Shown in pieces: positions 6,033-11,989 of a stretch of DNA of 12,090 nucleotides; position 1 is the first letter of the stretch; each line of letters opens with the position of its first letter. The notes under the pieces are model-generated. The model made no database searches, was not told the DNA's origin, and saw only the letters and a program-made list of their open reading frames with translations. Source of the DNA: Alphaproteobacteria bacterium UBA998 (GTDB taxonomy: Bacteria; Pseudomonadota; Alphaproteobacteria; Rickettsiales; UBA998); contig DBAY01000010.1 of NCBI GenBank assembly GCA_002291925.1, positions 1-12,090 on the forward strand. The letters run 5' to 3'. Made by a program: the position numbers and the translations under genes.

Positions 6033-6289
6033 CGATACCAGAAGCCTACGCGGGGGCCGAAATAGGGATCGGCGTAGATCGGGCGGTTGGCGAGGCGCTC
6101 CTGCAGACGCATCTCGCGCAGGCGCAGGCGGCAATCGCCATATGGCGGCGAGCCTTGCGGGAAGCCGAGGCGGACGCACTCGCTGTTATCGGCGATTTCC
6201 TGCTGCTGGGCCATGGCGGCGCGCTCCGCCGGGTTGGCGCAGGCGGCAAGCGTGGAGGCGGCAATGAGCAAGGCGAAGAGATGGCGCAT
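6029..6289 (-). CDS. Small predicted lipoprotein of unknown function
   Basis: The protein has 86 residues, with a charged-hydrophobic signal peptide and a lipobox STLAAC (Cys17), predicting export and lipid attachment. The mature part is hydrophilic and contains a paired-cysteine motif: CVRLGFPQGSPPYGDC, i.e. C-x2-LGF-x-QGS-x2-Y-x-D-C, then RLRLREMRLQ. C-x-LGF-x2-G-x2-Y-x2-C patterns recur in small proteobacterial lipoproteins of unknown role. The end is aromatic and Gly/Pro-rich (DPYFGPRVGFWYR). Start ATG 6289 has AGGAGA 5 nt upstream and a promoter further up. Its stop overlaps the fadD start, so it heads the fadD transcript; a role at the envelope in fatty acid uptake is conceivable but unsupported. 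Confidence 0.8.
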   Translation of the reverse strand: MRHLFALLIAASTLAACANPAERAAMAQQQEIADNSECVRLGFPQGSPPYGDCRLRLREMRLQERLANRPIYADPYFGPRVGFWYR

Positions 6290-6302
6290 AAATTTCTCCT
6301 AA

Positions 6303-6330
6303 ATTCTAGCGTGTGGCGGGCAATGTGCAA
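6303..6330 (-). promoter_or_regulatory. Predicted promoter of the lipoprotein-fadD operon
   Basis: On the minus strand, TTGCAC (6330-6325) and TAGAAT (6308-6303) are 16 bases apart, followed by the AGGAGA ribosome-binding site (6300-6295) and ATG 6289. The -35 abuts the T-tract of the upstream gene's terminator. I saw no obvious fatty-acid-regulator operator. Confidence 0.5.
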
Positions 6331-6364
6331 AGAAAAAGCGCGCCCGGAGCACTGAAGGGCGCTT
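6326..6364 (-). terminator. Rho-independent terminator of the 6408-6752 gene
   Basis: On the minus strand AAGCGCCC (6364-6357) pairs with GGGCGCGCTT (6345-6336) with one bulged base and an 11-base loop, followed by TTTTTCTTT. It lies 44 bp past the stop of the unknown 114-residue gene, and the lipoprotein promoter follows directly. Confidence 0.75.
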
Positions 6365-6407
6365 CAGGAGATATGGGTGTCACGCAAGGCGGTGGCCAGT
6401 GCGGCGC

Positions 6408-6752
6408 TTAGCGCATGGGGACGGCGGCGTGAGGATTTTTGAAATACTTTTCGATAGTCGAGACCAGCACCCGTCCGGCGTTGGCTTGACGATGCTGTTC
6501 GTACAGCCGAAGCAGGGAGTCCTTGTCGGGGTTGCCTGCGATGAGGCCTGCGGCATAGGTCTCGATGCTTTTCGCCAGTGCTTCGCGGTCGTCTGCCGTC
6601 AGATGCTCCAGCGTGGGCGAGGGAGAATGGCGGTAAAAATCAGTATGCTGTTCCACAAAGAGGCGAAATTTTTCGTCCGCCGGGACGGCCGGGTCCTGAA
6701 GACGCTGGCTGCGCCGCTGAAACTTGCTGGGTTCGATATCATTATTCGTCAT
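6408..6752 (-). CDS. Hypothetical protein, 114 residues
   Basis: I do not recognise this protein. It is charged and predicted mostly helical (FQRRSQRLQ; DEKFRLFVEQHTDFY; DREALAKSIETYAAGLIAG; KDSLLRLYEQHRQ), with no signal peptide, membrane segment or obvious metal-binding cluster, so it is probably cytosolic. I prefer ATG 6752 (MTNNDIEP) to the in-frame ATG at 6794 because an AGGGG sequence lies about 10 nt upstream and the extra 14 residues (MRLYPSGSSKG) look non-coding; a weak TATACC -10 candidate lies at 6787-6782. It is transcribed alone, divergently from the NADP reductase, and has its own terminator. The single uninterrupted frame and codon use like its neighbours make it likely real. 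Confidence 0.65.
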   Translation of the reverse strand: MTNNDIEPSKFQRRSQRLQDPAVPADEKFRLFVEQHTDFYRHSPSPTLEHLTADDREALAKSIETYAAGLIAGNPDKDSLLRLYEQHRQANAGRVLVSTIEKYFKNPHAAVPMR

Positions 6753-6856
6753 GCTGTCTGCCCCTTTCGAACTACCGGAAGGGTATAGCCGCATTGCCTT
6801 GAATCACATAATTAAGTTTTTATGACAGGGACTTGCGAACGGGCAGGGCTTCGCAG

Positions 6857-6885
6857 TTGCCTTCTGCGCTGCGCGCCTCTATATC
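6857..6885 (+). promoter_or_regulatory. Predicted promoter of the ferredoxin/flavodoxin-NADP reductase gene (leaderless)
   Basis: TTGCCT (6857-6862) and TATATC (6880-6885) are 17 bases apart. The expected +1 is 6892, next to ATG 6893, and no Shine-Dalgarno sequence precedes that ATG. A weaker alternative further up is TTGAAT (6799-6804) with TATGAC (6821-6826). Confidence 0.45.
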
Positions 6886-6892
6886 TCGCGGC

Positions 6893-7903
6893 ATGAGCAC
6901 ACATATCACCGATATCGCCATCATCGGCGCCGGCCCGGTCGGGCTTTTTGCCATCTTCGAATGCGGCATGCTGCGCATGAAATGCCACGTCATCGACGCG
7001 CTCGATGAGGTGGGCGGCCAGTGTGCGGCGCTCTATCCGGAAAAGCCGATTTACGACATCCCCGGCTATCCGGCCATCAATGCCATCAATCTGGTGCACA
7101 AGCTGGAGACGCAGGCCGCGCCGTTCGCGCCGGTCTATCATCTCGGGCAGCGGGTGGAGAAGCTGGAGCGCGTGGGCGAGGCTTGGCGGCTCATAACGAG
7201 CAAGGGCGTCGTCATCGAGGCCAAGGCGGTCATCATCGCGGCCGGGTGCGGCGCGTTCGGGCCGAACCGTCCGCCGTTGGAGGGCATCGAGGCCTATGAG
7301 GGCAAGTCGGTGCATTACTTGGTGAAGCGCAAGGAAGATTTCCGCGGCAAAAAGGTCGTGATTGCCGGGGGTGGTGATTCCGCCGTGGACTGGGCGCTCT
7401 CATTCGCTGACGTGGCCGAAAAACTCTATATGGTACATCGCCGGCCCAAGTTCCGCGCCGCGCCGGAATCCGTCTCGCGCATGGAAGCGCTGGCCGCCGA
7501 GGGCAAGATCCAGATGGTCATTCCGTACCAACTTTCCAAACTCACCGGGCAGGGCAGCGAACTGCACGCGGTGCATGTGGAGACGCTCGACGGCGAGGAG
7601 CTGGTGCTGCCCGCCGATCACTTGCTGGCCTTCTTCGGGCTGGCCATGGAGCTGGGGCCGATTGCCGAGTGGGGCCTGAACCTGCACATGAACCATATCG
7701 AGGTGAACCCCGCCACACTGCAAACCAGCGCGCCCGGCATCTATGCCATCGGCGATATTGCGACCTATGAAAAGAAGCTAAAGCTCATCTTATGTGGTTT
7801 CTCGGAAGCCGCCATGGCTGCGCATGATGCACGCAACCTCGTCTATCCCGGCGAGGCGTACCATTTCGAATATTCCACCAGCAAGGGCGTGCAGGCGGCT
7901 TAA
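6893..7903 (+). CDS. Ferredoxin/flavodoxin-NADP+ reductase, thioredoxin-reductase-like type
   Basis: This FAD enzyme moves electrons between NADPH and ferredoxin or flavodoxin. From ATG 6893 it has 336 residues. The FAD-binding motif is IGAGPVGLF (11-19), then EVGGQCAALYPEKPIYDIPG (39-58), a signature of this FNR subfamily (YumC/rickettsial type); the NADP motif is IAGGGDSAVDW (157-167), and the second FAD motif YAIGDIATYEKKLKLILCGF (284-303). The redox CxxC of true thioredoxin reductases is absent, which supports the FNR call. The 20 codons upstream to 6833 are rejected because homology starts at MSTHITD. It is the only complete plus-strand gene in the window. Its stop TAA overlaps the stop of the convergent NUDIX gene (TTAA, 7900-7903). 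Confidence 0.93.
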   Translation: MSTHITDIAIIGAGPVGLFAIFECGMLRMKCHVIDALDEVGGQCAALYPEKPIYDIPGYPAINAINLVHKLETQAAPFAPVYHLGQRVEKLERVGEAWRLITSKGVVIEAKAVIIAAGCGAFGPNRPPLEGIEAYEGKSVHYLVKRKEDFRGKKVVIAGGGDSAVDWALSFADVAEKLYMVHRRPKFRAAPESVSRMEALAAEGKIQMVIPYQLSKLTGQGSELHAVHVETLDGEELVLPADHLLAFFGLAMELGPIAEWGLNLHMNHIEVNPATLQTSAPGIYAIGDIATYEKKLKLILCGFSEAAMAAHDARNLVYPGEAYHFEYSTSKGVQAA

Positions 7904-8565
7904 GCGCGGCTCCCCTTGGCTTTCTGTTCGGAAAGATGGTTGGAGATGGCCTCCAGCACGGGCAGGTAGCCGTCCTTCATCTCACCCTGTTTTACCAAGT
8001 CGCGGGCTTCCGCGAGCGTCACCCAGCGCAGCTCCGCCGTATCTGGATGCCGAGCAGCGAAGTTTTCGCGCCACGCCTCGCTGGTGAGAGCCGGACAAAG
8101 CGGTGAGATTTTCGCGATGAAGAAATGTACGCCTCTCGGCTTGGGGTTTTCAAAACTGCGGTAGGCGATCTCGCCCAGATATTGCAGATTGGTAAAATCT
8201 TTTTCACCAATCCCCAACTCTTCCTCCGCTTCACGCTTGGCGGCGCTGGCAGGGTTTTCCATCTGAATCAGGCTTTCGGCATGATCGGGAATCGGTGGCC
8301 AGGCGCGGCCCAAATCTTTGTGGATGATGGTATGATTGCCCACCAGTGCAGATTCCTGCATATGGCCCCGGCACAGCCCGAACGGCAGGACATCCTCCGT
8401 ATTGCGTTTCGGGCGGGGGCGCTGAATGAGAAAGCGCGGCTCCTTGCCGCTGGTGTCGTAGGGAATCATCCCGGCCAGCACCGTTTGCTCATTGCCGCGG
8501 TAAAGAAGGCTATTGGGGGCAAGGGGGGCGTGGCGTTCCATAATCCGTTGTTGGAAATGAGCCAT
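7900..8565 (-). CDS. NUDIX hydrolase with a divergent box and a long insertion
   Basis: This 221-residue NUDIX-fold protein would hydrolyse a nucleoside-diphosphate-linked substrate that I cannot identify. The box core REAEEELGI (111-119) carries the metal-binding glutamates 112, 115 and 116, and Glu103 sits at the correct x7 distance. The usual first Gly is Glu97, and the LPGG turn is replaced by LPFGLCRGHM (60-69). About 30 residues (QESALVGNHTIIHKDLGRAW and on) then separate that strand from the box, an unusual arrangement. RFLIQRPRPKRNTEDVLPFG is the substrate-side strand region, and WVTLAEARDLV is the common late motif. The start follows the acyl-CoA dehydrogenase TGA by one base (TGACATG), so it is coupled to that gene. 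No CoA-pyrophosphatase (NudL-type) signature is visible. Confidence 0.85.
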   Translation of the reverse strand: MAHFQQRIMERHAPLAPNSLLYRGNEQTVLAGMIPYDTSGKEPRFLIQRPRPKRNTEDVLPFGLCRGHMQESALVGNHTIIHKDLGRAWPPIPDHAESLIQMENPASAAKREAEEELGIGEKDFTNLQYLGEIAYRSFENPKPRGVHFFIAKISPLCPALTSEAWRENFAARHPDTAELRWVTLAEARDLVKQGEMKDGYLPVLEAISNHLSEQKAKGSRA

Positions 8566-8566
8566 G

Positions 8567-10345
8567 TCAGGAGAGCTCCAGATTCGGTTCCATTAATGGC
8601 TTGGAACCGGCGGTGAGGCAAGCAAGAAGTGAAATGGTCTGCGGCAGGATGCGGGCATAGAAGAAGCGGGCGGTGGCGAGCTTCTCCTTGTAAAACTCGG
8701 GCGACTCCGCGCCGCCTTGCAGCGCCAGCCTGGCCTGCTGCGCCCAGATCCATGCCATCACCACCAGCGCGAAGAGGCGCAGATATTCCACCGAGGCGGC
8801 GGCGGCGTCATCCGGGTTGGTGAGGCCCTTCTGGGCAATCCACAGCGAGGCCTGCCGCAGATAGCCCATGTGCTTGTCGAGCGGCTTGATGAATTCCTGC
8901 ATCGCCGGGTCATGCTTATGTTCGTCGATGAAGTCCTGCGCCGGATGGAAGAAGGCGCGGAGATACTTCCCGAACTTATGCGAAAGCTTGCGGCCGACGA
9001 GATCCAAAGCCTGAATGCCGTTGGTGCCCTCGTAAATCTGGGCGATGCGGGCGTCGCGGGCATATTGCTCGATGCCGTATTCGCGGATGTAGCCATAGCC
9101 CCCTAAGCACTGCATGGCGAGGTTGGCGGATTCGGTGCCCATGTCGGTGAGGTAGGCCTTCACGATGGGCGTCATGAGCTGCACGAAATCATCCGCCCGC
9201 TCGCGCACGTCCGCGTCCGGATGGCGGTGGGTGAGGTCGTGCTTCATGGCGGTGAGCAGCACCAGCGCGCGGCCGCCCTCGCAGAAAGCGCGGATGGTGA
9301 GCAGCATGCGCCGCACATCCGGGTGGACAGTGATGGGGTCGGCGGGCTTCTCGGGCTGTTTCGGGCCTTTGAGCGCGCGGCCCTGTAGACGCTCATTGGC
9401 ATAAGCCAGCGCGCCCTGATAAGCCGCCTCCGCGACGCCGAGGCCCTGCACGCCGACATAAATCCGGGCGGCGTTCATCATGGTGAACATGGCGGGCAGG
9501 CCGCGGTGCGGCTCGCCGATGAGGTAGCCCTTGGCGCCGTCATAGTTCATCACGCAGGTGGAGGAGCCGTGGATGCCCATCTTGTGCTCGATGGAGGCGC
9601 ATTTCACGGCGTTGCGCTCGCCAAGCGATCCATCTTCATTCACCCAGACTTTGGGCACGAGGAACAGGCTGATGCCTTTGACGCCCTTCGGCGCGTCCGG
9701 CAGCTTGGCCAGCACGAGGTGCAGGATGTTCTCGGTGATGTCCTGCTCGCCGGAGGAGATGAAGATTTTCGTGCCCTCGATGGCGTAGGTCCCGTCTGCG
9801 TTAGGCGTGGCTTTCGTGCGGATGAGGCCGAGATCAGTACCGCATTGCGGCTCGGTGAGGCACATGACGCCCGACCATTCGCCGGAAATCAGCTTCGGCA
9901 TGAAACGGGGCTTGAGTTCATCCGGGCAGTATTTCGCCATCAAATTATAGGCGCTGTGCGACAGGCCGGGGGTGAGGCCAAACGACAGGTTCGCCGAGCA
10001 GATCATCTCGGTGACCGGCATGTTCAGCACTTCCGGCAGGCCCTGCCCGCCGAACGCGGGATCACAGGTGAAGGCGGGCCAGCCGCCCACCACATACTGC
10101 GCGTAGGCTTCCTTGAAGCCTTTCGGCATGTAGACGTTACCATCCTCCCAGCGGCAGCCCTCTTCGTCGCCGGACTGGTTCAGCGGGAACAGCACATTCT
10201 CACAGAGCTTGGCGCCTTCCTCCAGCAGCGGACCCGCCAGCTCGGCGGCCTCGGTAAAGCCGGGAACGTCCGTATGTTCGGCCAGCTTCAGCCATTCAGT
10301 AAGAAGAAAACGGAAATCAGCTAATGGAGCGCGGTAGGTTGGCAT
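8567..10345 (-). CDS. Acyl-CoA dehydrogenase, long (DmdC-like) family with C-terminal extension
   Basis: This flavoenzyme introduces the alpha-beta double bond in acyl-CoA, passing electrons to ETF. It has 592 residues, well above the roughly 380 of classic short/medium-chain enzymes, matching the DmdC-like family (3-methylmercaptopropionyl-CoA dehydrogenase and relatives). Visible motifs are MCLTEPQCGTDLG (161-173), KIFISSGEQD (193-202), MGIHGSSTCVMNYD (256-269), QCLGGYGYIREYG (412-424) and IYEGTNGIQALDL (437-449), in which Glu439 is the predicted catalytic base; a helical extension follows to the C-terminus. The start ATG 10345 has GAGGTG about 6 nt upstream. NUDIX follows with one base between. 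Beta-oxidation neighbours favour a fatty acyl-CoA substrate, but DMSP-derived thioether acyl-CoA cannot be excluded by sequence alone. Confidence 0.9.
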   Translation of the reverse strand: MPTYRAPLADFRFLLTEWLKLAEHTDVPGFTEAAELAGPLLEEGAKLCENVLFPLNQSGDEEGCRWEDGNVYMPKGFKEAYAQYVVGGWPAFTCDPAFGGQGLPEVLNMPVTEMICSANLSFGLTPGLSHSAYNLMAKYCPDELKPRFMPKLISGEWSGVMCLTEPQCGTDLGLIRTKATPNADGTYAIEGTKIFISSGEQDITENILHLVLAKLPDAPKGVKGISLFLVPKVWVNEDGSLGERNAVKCASIEHKMGIHGSSTCVMNYDGAKGYLIGEPHRGLPAMFTMMNAARIYVGVQGLGVAEAAYQGALAYANERLQGRALKGPKQPEKPADPITVHPDVRRMLLTIRAFCEGGRALVLLTAMKHDLTHRHPDADVRERADDFVQLMTPIVKAYLTDMGTESANLAMQCLGGYGYIREYGIEQYARDARIAQIYEGTNGIQALDLVGRKLSHKFGKYLRAFFHPAQDFIDEHKHDPAMQEFIKPLDKHMGYLRQASLWIAQKGLTNPDDAAAASVEYLRLFALVVMAWIWAQQARLALQGGAESPEFYKEKLATARFFYARILPQTISLLACLTAGSKPLMEPNLELS

Positions 10346-10437
10346 GGGTACACCTCGATTCTCCCAGCATAGCGCAGCTTTCTTAAGATATGCTTAGGAA
10401 GCCGCCCCGCCAAGGCCGAGGCCTAATTTCGCCCCGG

Positions 10438-10465
10438 GCTTTGCCGGTGGGTATGCCACCAAAGC
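10438..10465. other. Hairpin in the 163-bp gap between the polymerase and acyl-CoA dehydrogenase genes
   Basis: GGTGG (10446-10450) and CCACC (10456-10460) pair around a 5-base loop. The stem extends with GCTTT (10438-10442) to AAAGC (10461-10465) past a 3-base bulge. There is no T-tract, so it is not a clear terminator. A second short stem, AGGCC-GA-GGCCT, lies close by at about 10413-10424. I found no convincing promoter in 10346-10508, although a TATGCT candidate -10 sits about 25 bases before the dehydrogenase ATG. Confidence 0.4.
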
Positions 10466-10508
10466 GGCAGGTAAGGTTTCTGTACGGTCGAAGGGGTCGG
10501 GGTGCGGG

Positions 10509-11762
10509 TCATTCCAAAAACTCCTCTGCTTCTGGGATACGGGTGAAAGCAATTTTCGTGCCAGTGAAGTGGTTTACGTGGCGCGGGACGACGCCCTGCA
10601 AGACGGTATCGCGCCCGTAGCGGGCGTTCAGCTTGTCCATCAGGCGCGACAGGCCTTCCTGCCGCGTGCGCCATTGCAGGGCGGGGTCCTGCGCCGCGAA
10701 CAGGCTGGACGGCCGGGCCTGGGTGAGGCCGTGCAGCTGCACTGAGATTTTCTTCAGCCGCGGCAGGCTGGGGCATTGCTGGCGCAGATGGGCCCAACCG
10801 TCAGTGAGGGCGCGCATCAGCGTCATGGTGTCGCAGGCATGGAGGAAGGTGACCGTCACGCCGATGCGTGGGCCGTGCTCGATGCGCGCGGCGATGTCCA
10901 TCACGCTGGCGTAACGCGCGTAGCGGCGCAGGCGGCTGGCGGCCTTCATCAGCAGACGGCGGGCCACCAGCTCGGCAGCATCGAAGGGCCGCAGGGCGGG
11001 GTCCAGCACATGGCTATGACCCACCACGCGCTTCTCAGGCGGCGGATCGGGCAGTTCCACCCCGCGCAGCTTGTGCCACAGGCGCTCGCCCTCCACGCTG
11101 TTCCACAGGCGGCGCAGCTCACGCGGCGAGCGCGCCCACAGATCATGGATGGTGCCCACCCCGGCGCGGCGCAGGCGGAATTCCATGTTCGGCCCGATGC
11201 CCGGCAGCTCGCGGATGCTGAGCGGCCCCAGCCGGGCGGGCACATCGTCGGGGTAGAGCACGGTCAGCCCGTCCGGTTTTTGCAGGTCGGTCGCAACCTT
11301 GGCGAGGAAGCGGTTGGTGGAGAGGCCGATGGAGGAGGTGAGGCACCCGCCCACCCGCTCGGCGATGCCCTGCTTGATGCGCTGCGCCAGGGCCACGGCT
11401 TCCTCCTCGCGGCGGCGCGAGGGGGGAAGCAGGCAGGACAGCTCATCGATGGATTCTTCCTTGATGATAGGAACATGCCGTCCAATTTCGCTGATCAGCC
11501 GATCATGGTAATCCACATAGAGCCGGGGGCGTGCCTCGACCGCCACCAGCCGGCGGCATTTCGCCTTCGCTTCCCACACGGGCGTGCCGGTCTTGATGCC
11601 GTAACGCTTGGCCTCGTAGCTCGCGGCGATGGCGCAGGTGTGATCGGACGCCAGCGGCACCACGATCACCGGCCGCCCGCGCAGATGCGGCTGCACCTGC
11701 TGCTCCACGCTCGCGAAGTAGCTGTTGAAGTCGATGAACAGGGTGGTCAGTGTCTGGCGCAT
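10509..11762 (-). CDS. Y-family translesion DNA polymerase (UmuC/DinB-like)
   Basis: This polymerase copies past DNA lesions with low fidelity. From ATG 11762 it has 417 residues. The catalytic carboxylates are present: Asp11 in FIDFNSYFASVE and Asp106-Glu107 in EESIDELSC. Palm/thumb features follow: SSIGLSTNRFLAKVATDLQKP (in two parts), the helix-hairpin-helix LPGIGPNMEFRLRRAG, and a little-finger region ending IAFTRIPEAEEFLE. I chose 11762 over the upstream TTG at 11822 because homology begins at TLFIDFNSYFA. No Shine-Dalgarno sequence is present, but CATACT (11774-11769) could be a -10 giving a start at the ATG itself. A GAAC-N4-GTTC box lies 13 bp upstream, suggesting SOS control. No imuA, dnaE2 or umuD lies beside it in this window. 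UmuC-like rather than Pol IV is my preference, not certain. Confidence 0.88.
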   Translation of the reverse strand: MRQTLTTLFIDFNSYFASVEQQVQPHLRGRPVIVVPLASDHTCAIAASYEAKRYGIKTGTPVWEAKAKCRRLVAVEARPRLYVDYHDRLISEIGRHVPIIKEESIDELSCLLPPSRRREEEAVALAQRIKQGIAERVGGCLTSSIGLSTNRFLAKVATDLQKPDGLTVLYPDDVPARLGPLSIRELPGIGPNMEFRLRRAGVGTIHDLWARSPRELRRLWNSVEGERLWHKLRGVELPDPPPEKRVVGHSHVLDPALRPFDAAELVARRLLMKAASRLRRYARYASVMDIAARIEHGPRIGVTVTFLHACDTMTLMRALTDGWAHLRQQCPSLPRLKKISVQLHGLTQARPSSLFAAQDPALQWRTRQEGLSRLMDKLNARYGRDTVLQGVVPRHVNHFTGTKIAFTRIPEAEEFLE

Positions 11763-11775
11763 GGGGCCAGTATGC

Positions 11776-11787
11776 GAACAAGCGTTC
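11776..11787. promoter_or_regulatory. Candidate LexA (SOS) box upstream of the polymerase
   Basis: GAAC-AAGC-GTTC is an inverted repeat ending 13 bp before the polymerase ATG and lying between the candidate -35 and -10. GAAC-N4-GTTC matches the Gram-positive type LexA operator; most alphaproteobacterial LexA sites are direct repeats GTTC-N7-GTTC, which I did not find here. Confidence 0.5.
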
Positions 11788-11917
11788 TTACTTAGGACGG
11801 CGATAGGACAATTTCCTCGCAAGATCCACTTAGCAGTTAATTTAAAAAGATAATTTATGAATGAAGGATGTGAAATAGGTCTTTAAAAGAAAATTAATTT
11901 GTATGCACTAGATTTCC

Positions 11918-11961
11918 TTGACATGAAAATTATGACATATAATGTCTTGACATAATATGTC
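11918..11961. promoter_or_regulatory. Tandem GACAT-N3-ATGTC operators
   Basis: Two perfect inverted repeats, GACAT-ATA-ATGTC (11934-11946) and GACAT-AAT-ATGTC (11949-11961), lie exactly 15 bp apart. A further half-site TTGACAT is at 11918-11924. The second palindrome overlaps the -35 of the plus-strand promoter, so a dimeric repressor binding there would block transcription. The regulator is unknown. Confidence 0.65.
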
Positions 11962-11975
11962 GTTAAACGTATATT
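11947..11975 (+). promoter_or_regulatory. Strong predicted sigma70 promoter for the right-edge gene
   Basis: TTGACA (11947-11952) and TATATT (11970-11975) are separated by exactly 17 bases. The expected +1 is about 11982, just before the candidate starts at 11990 and 12002. It is overlapped by the tandem palindromes. Confidence 0.65.
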
Positions 11976-11989
11976 AATTTTTAGACTGA

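Larger units (their letters stand above)
11823..11989. other. AT-rich intergenic segment, possible island boundary
   Basis: Base composition shifts abruptly from the GC-rich polymerase gene to strongly AT-rich sequence from about 11826 onward, continuing through the partial gene to the window end. The segment holds the tandem palindromes and a promoter. I saw no tRNA, integrase or attachment-site repeat in it. Confidence 0.6.

Noticed and set aside
6033..6179. N-terminal extension of FadD upstream of ATG 6032
   Set aside because: The extra 49 residues are Arg/Pro-rich, overlap the lipoprotein gene in another frame and exceed the usual FadD length. The ATGA junction supports 6032.
9506..10324. 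Plus-strand open frame of 272 codons
   Set aside because: It is antisense to the acyl-CoA dehydrogenase, with no motif or ribosome-binding site of note.
10438..10465. Hairpin as a terminator for the polymerase gene
   Set aside because: The stem has a 3-base bulge and no T-tract follows on the minus strand, so it is listed only as a hairpin.
10423..10512. A 29-codon minus-strand frame whose ATG overlaps the polymerase stop (ATGA)
   Set aside because: The product (MTRTPTPSTVQKP...) has no recognisable feature, and an alternative frame in the same stretch is equally open. The overlap alone is weak evidence for a gene.
10776..11795. Plus-strand open frame of 339 codons
   Set aside because: It is antisense to the Y-family polymerase, whose catalytic SIDE motif is on the minus strand.
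11763..11822. TTG start for the polymerase at 11822
   Set aside because: The 20 extra residues do not resemble Y-family N-termini, and the extension would place the SOS-like box inside the coding region.
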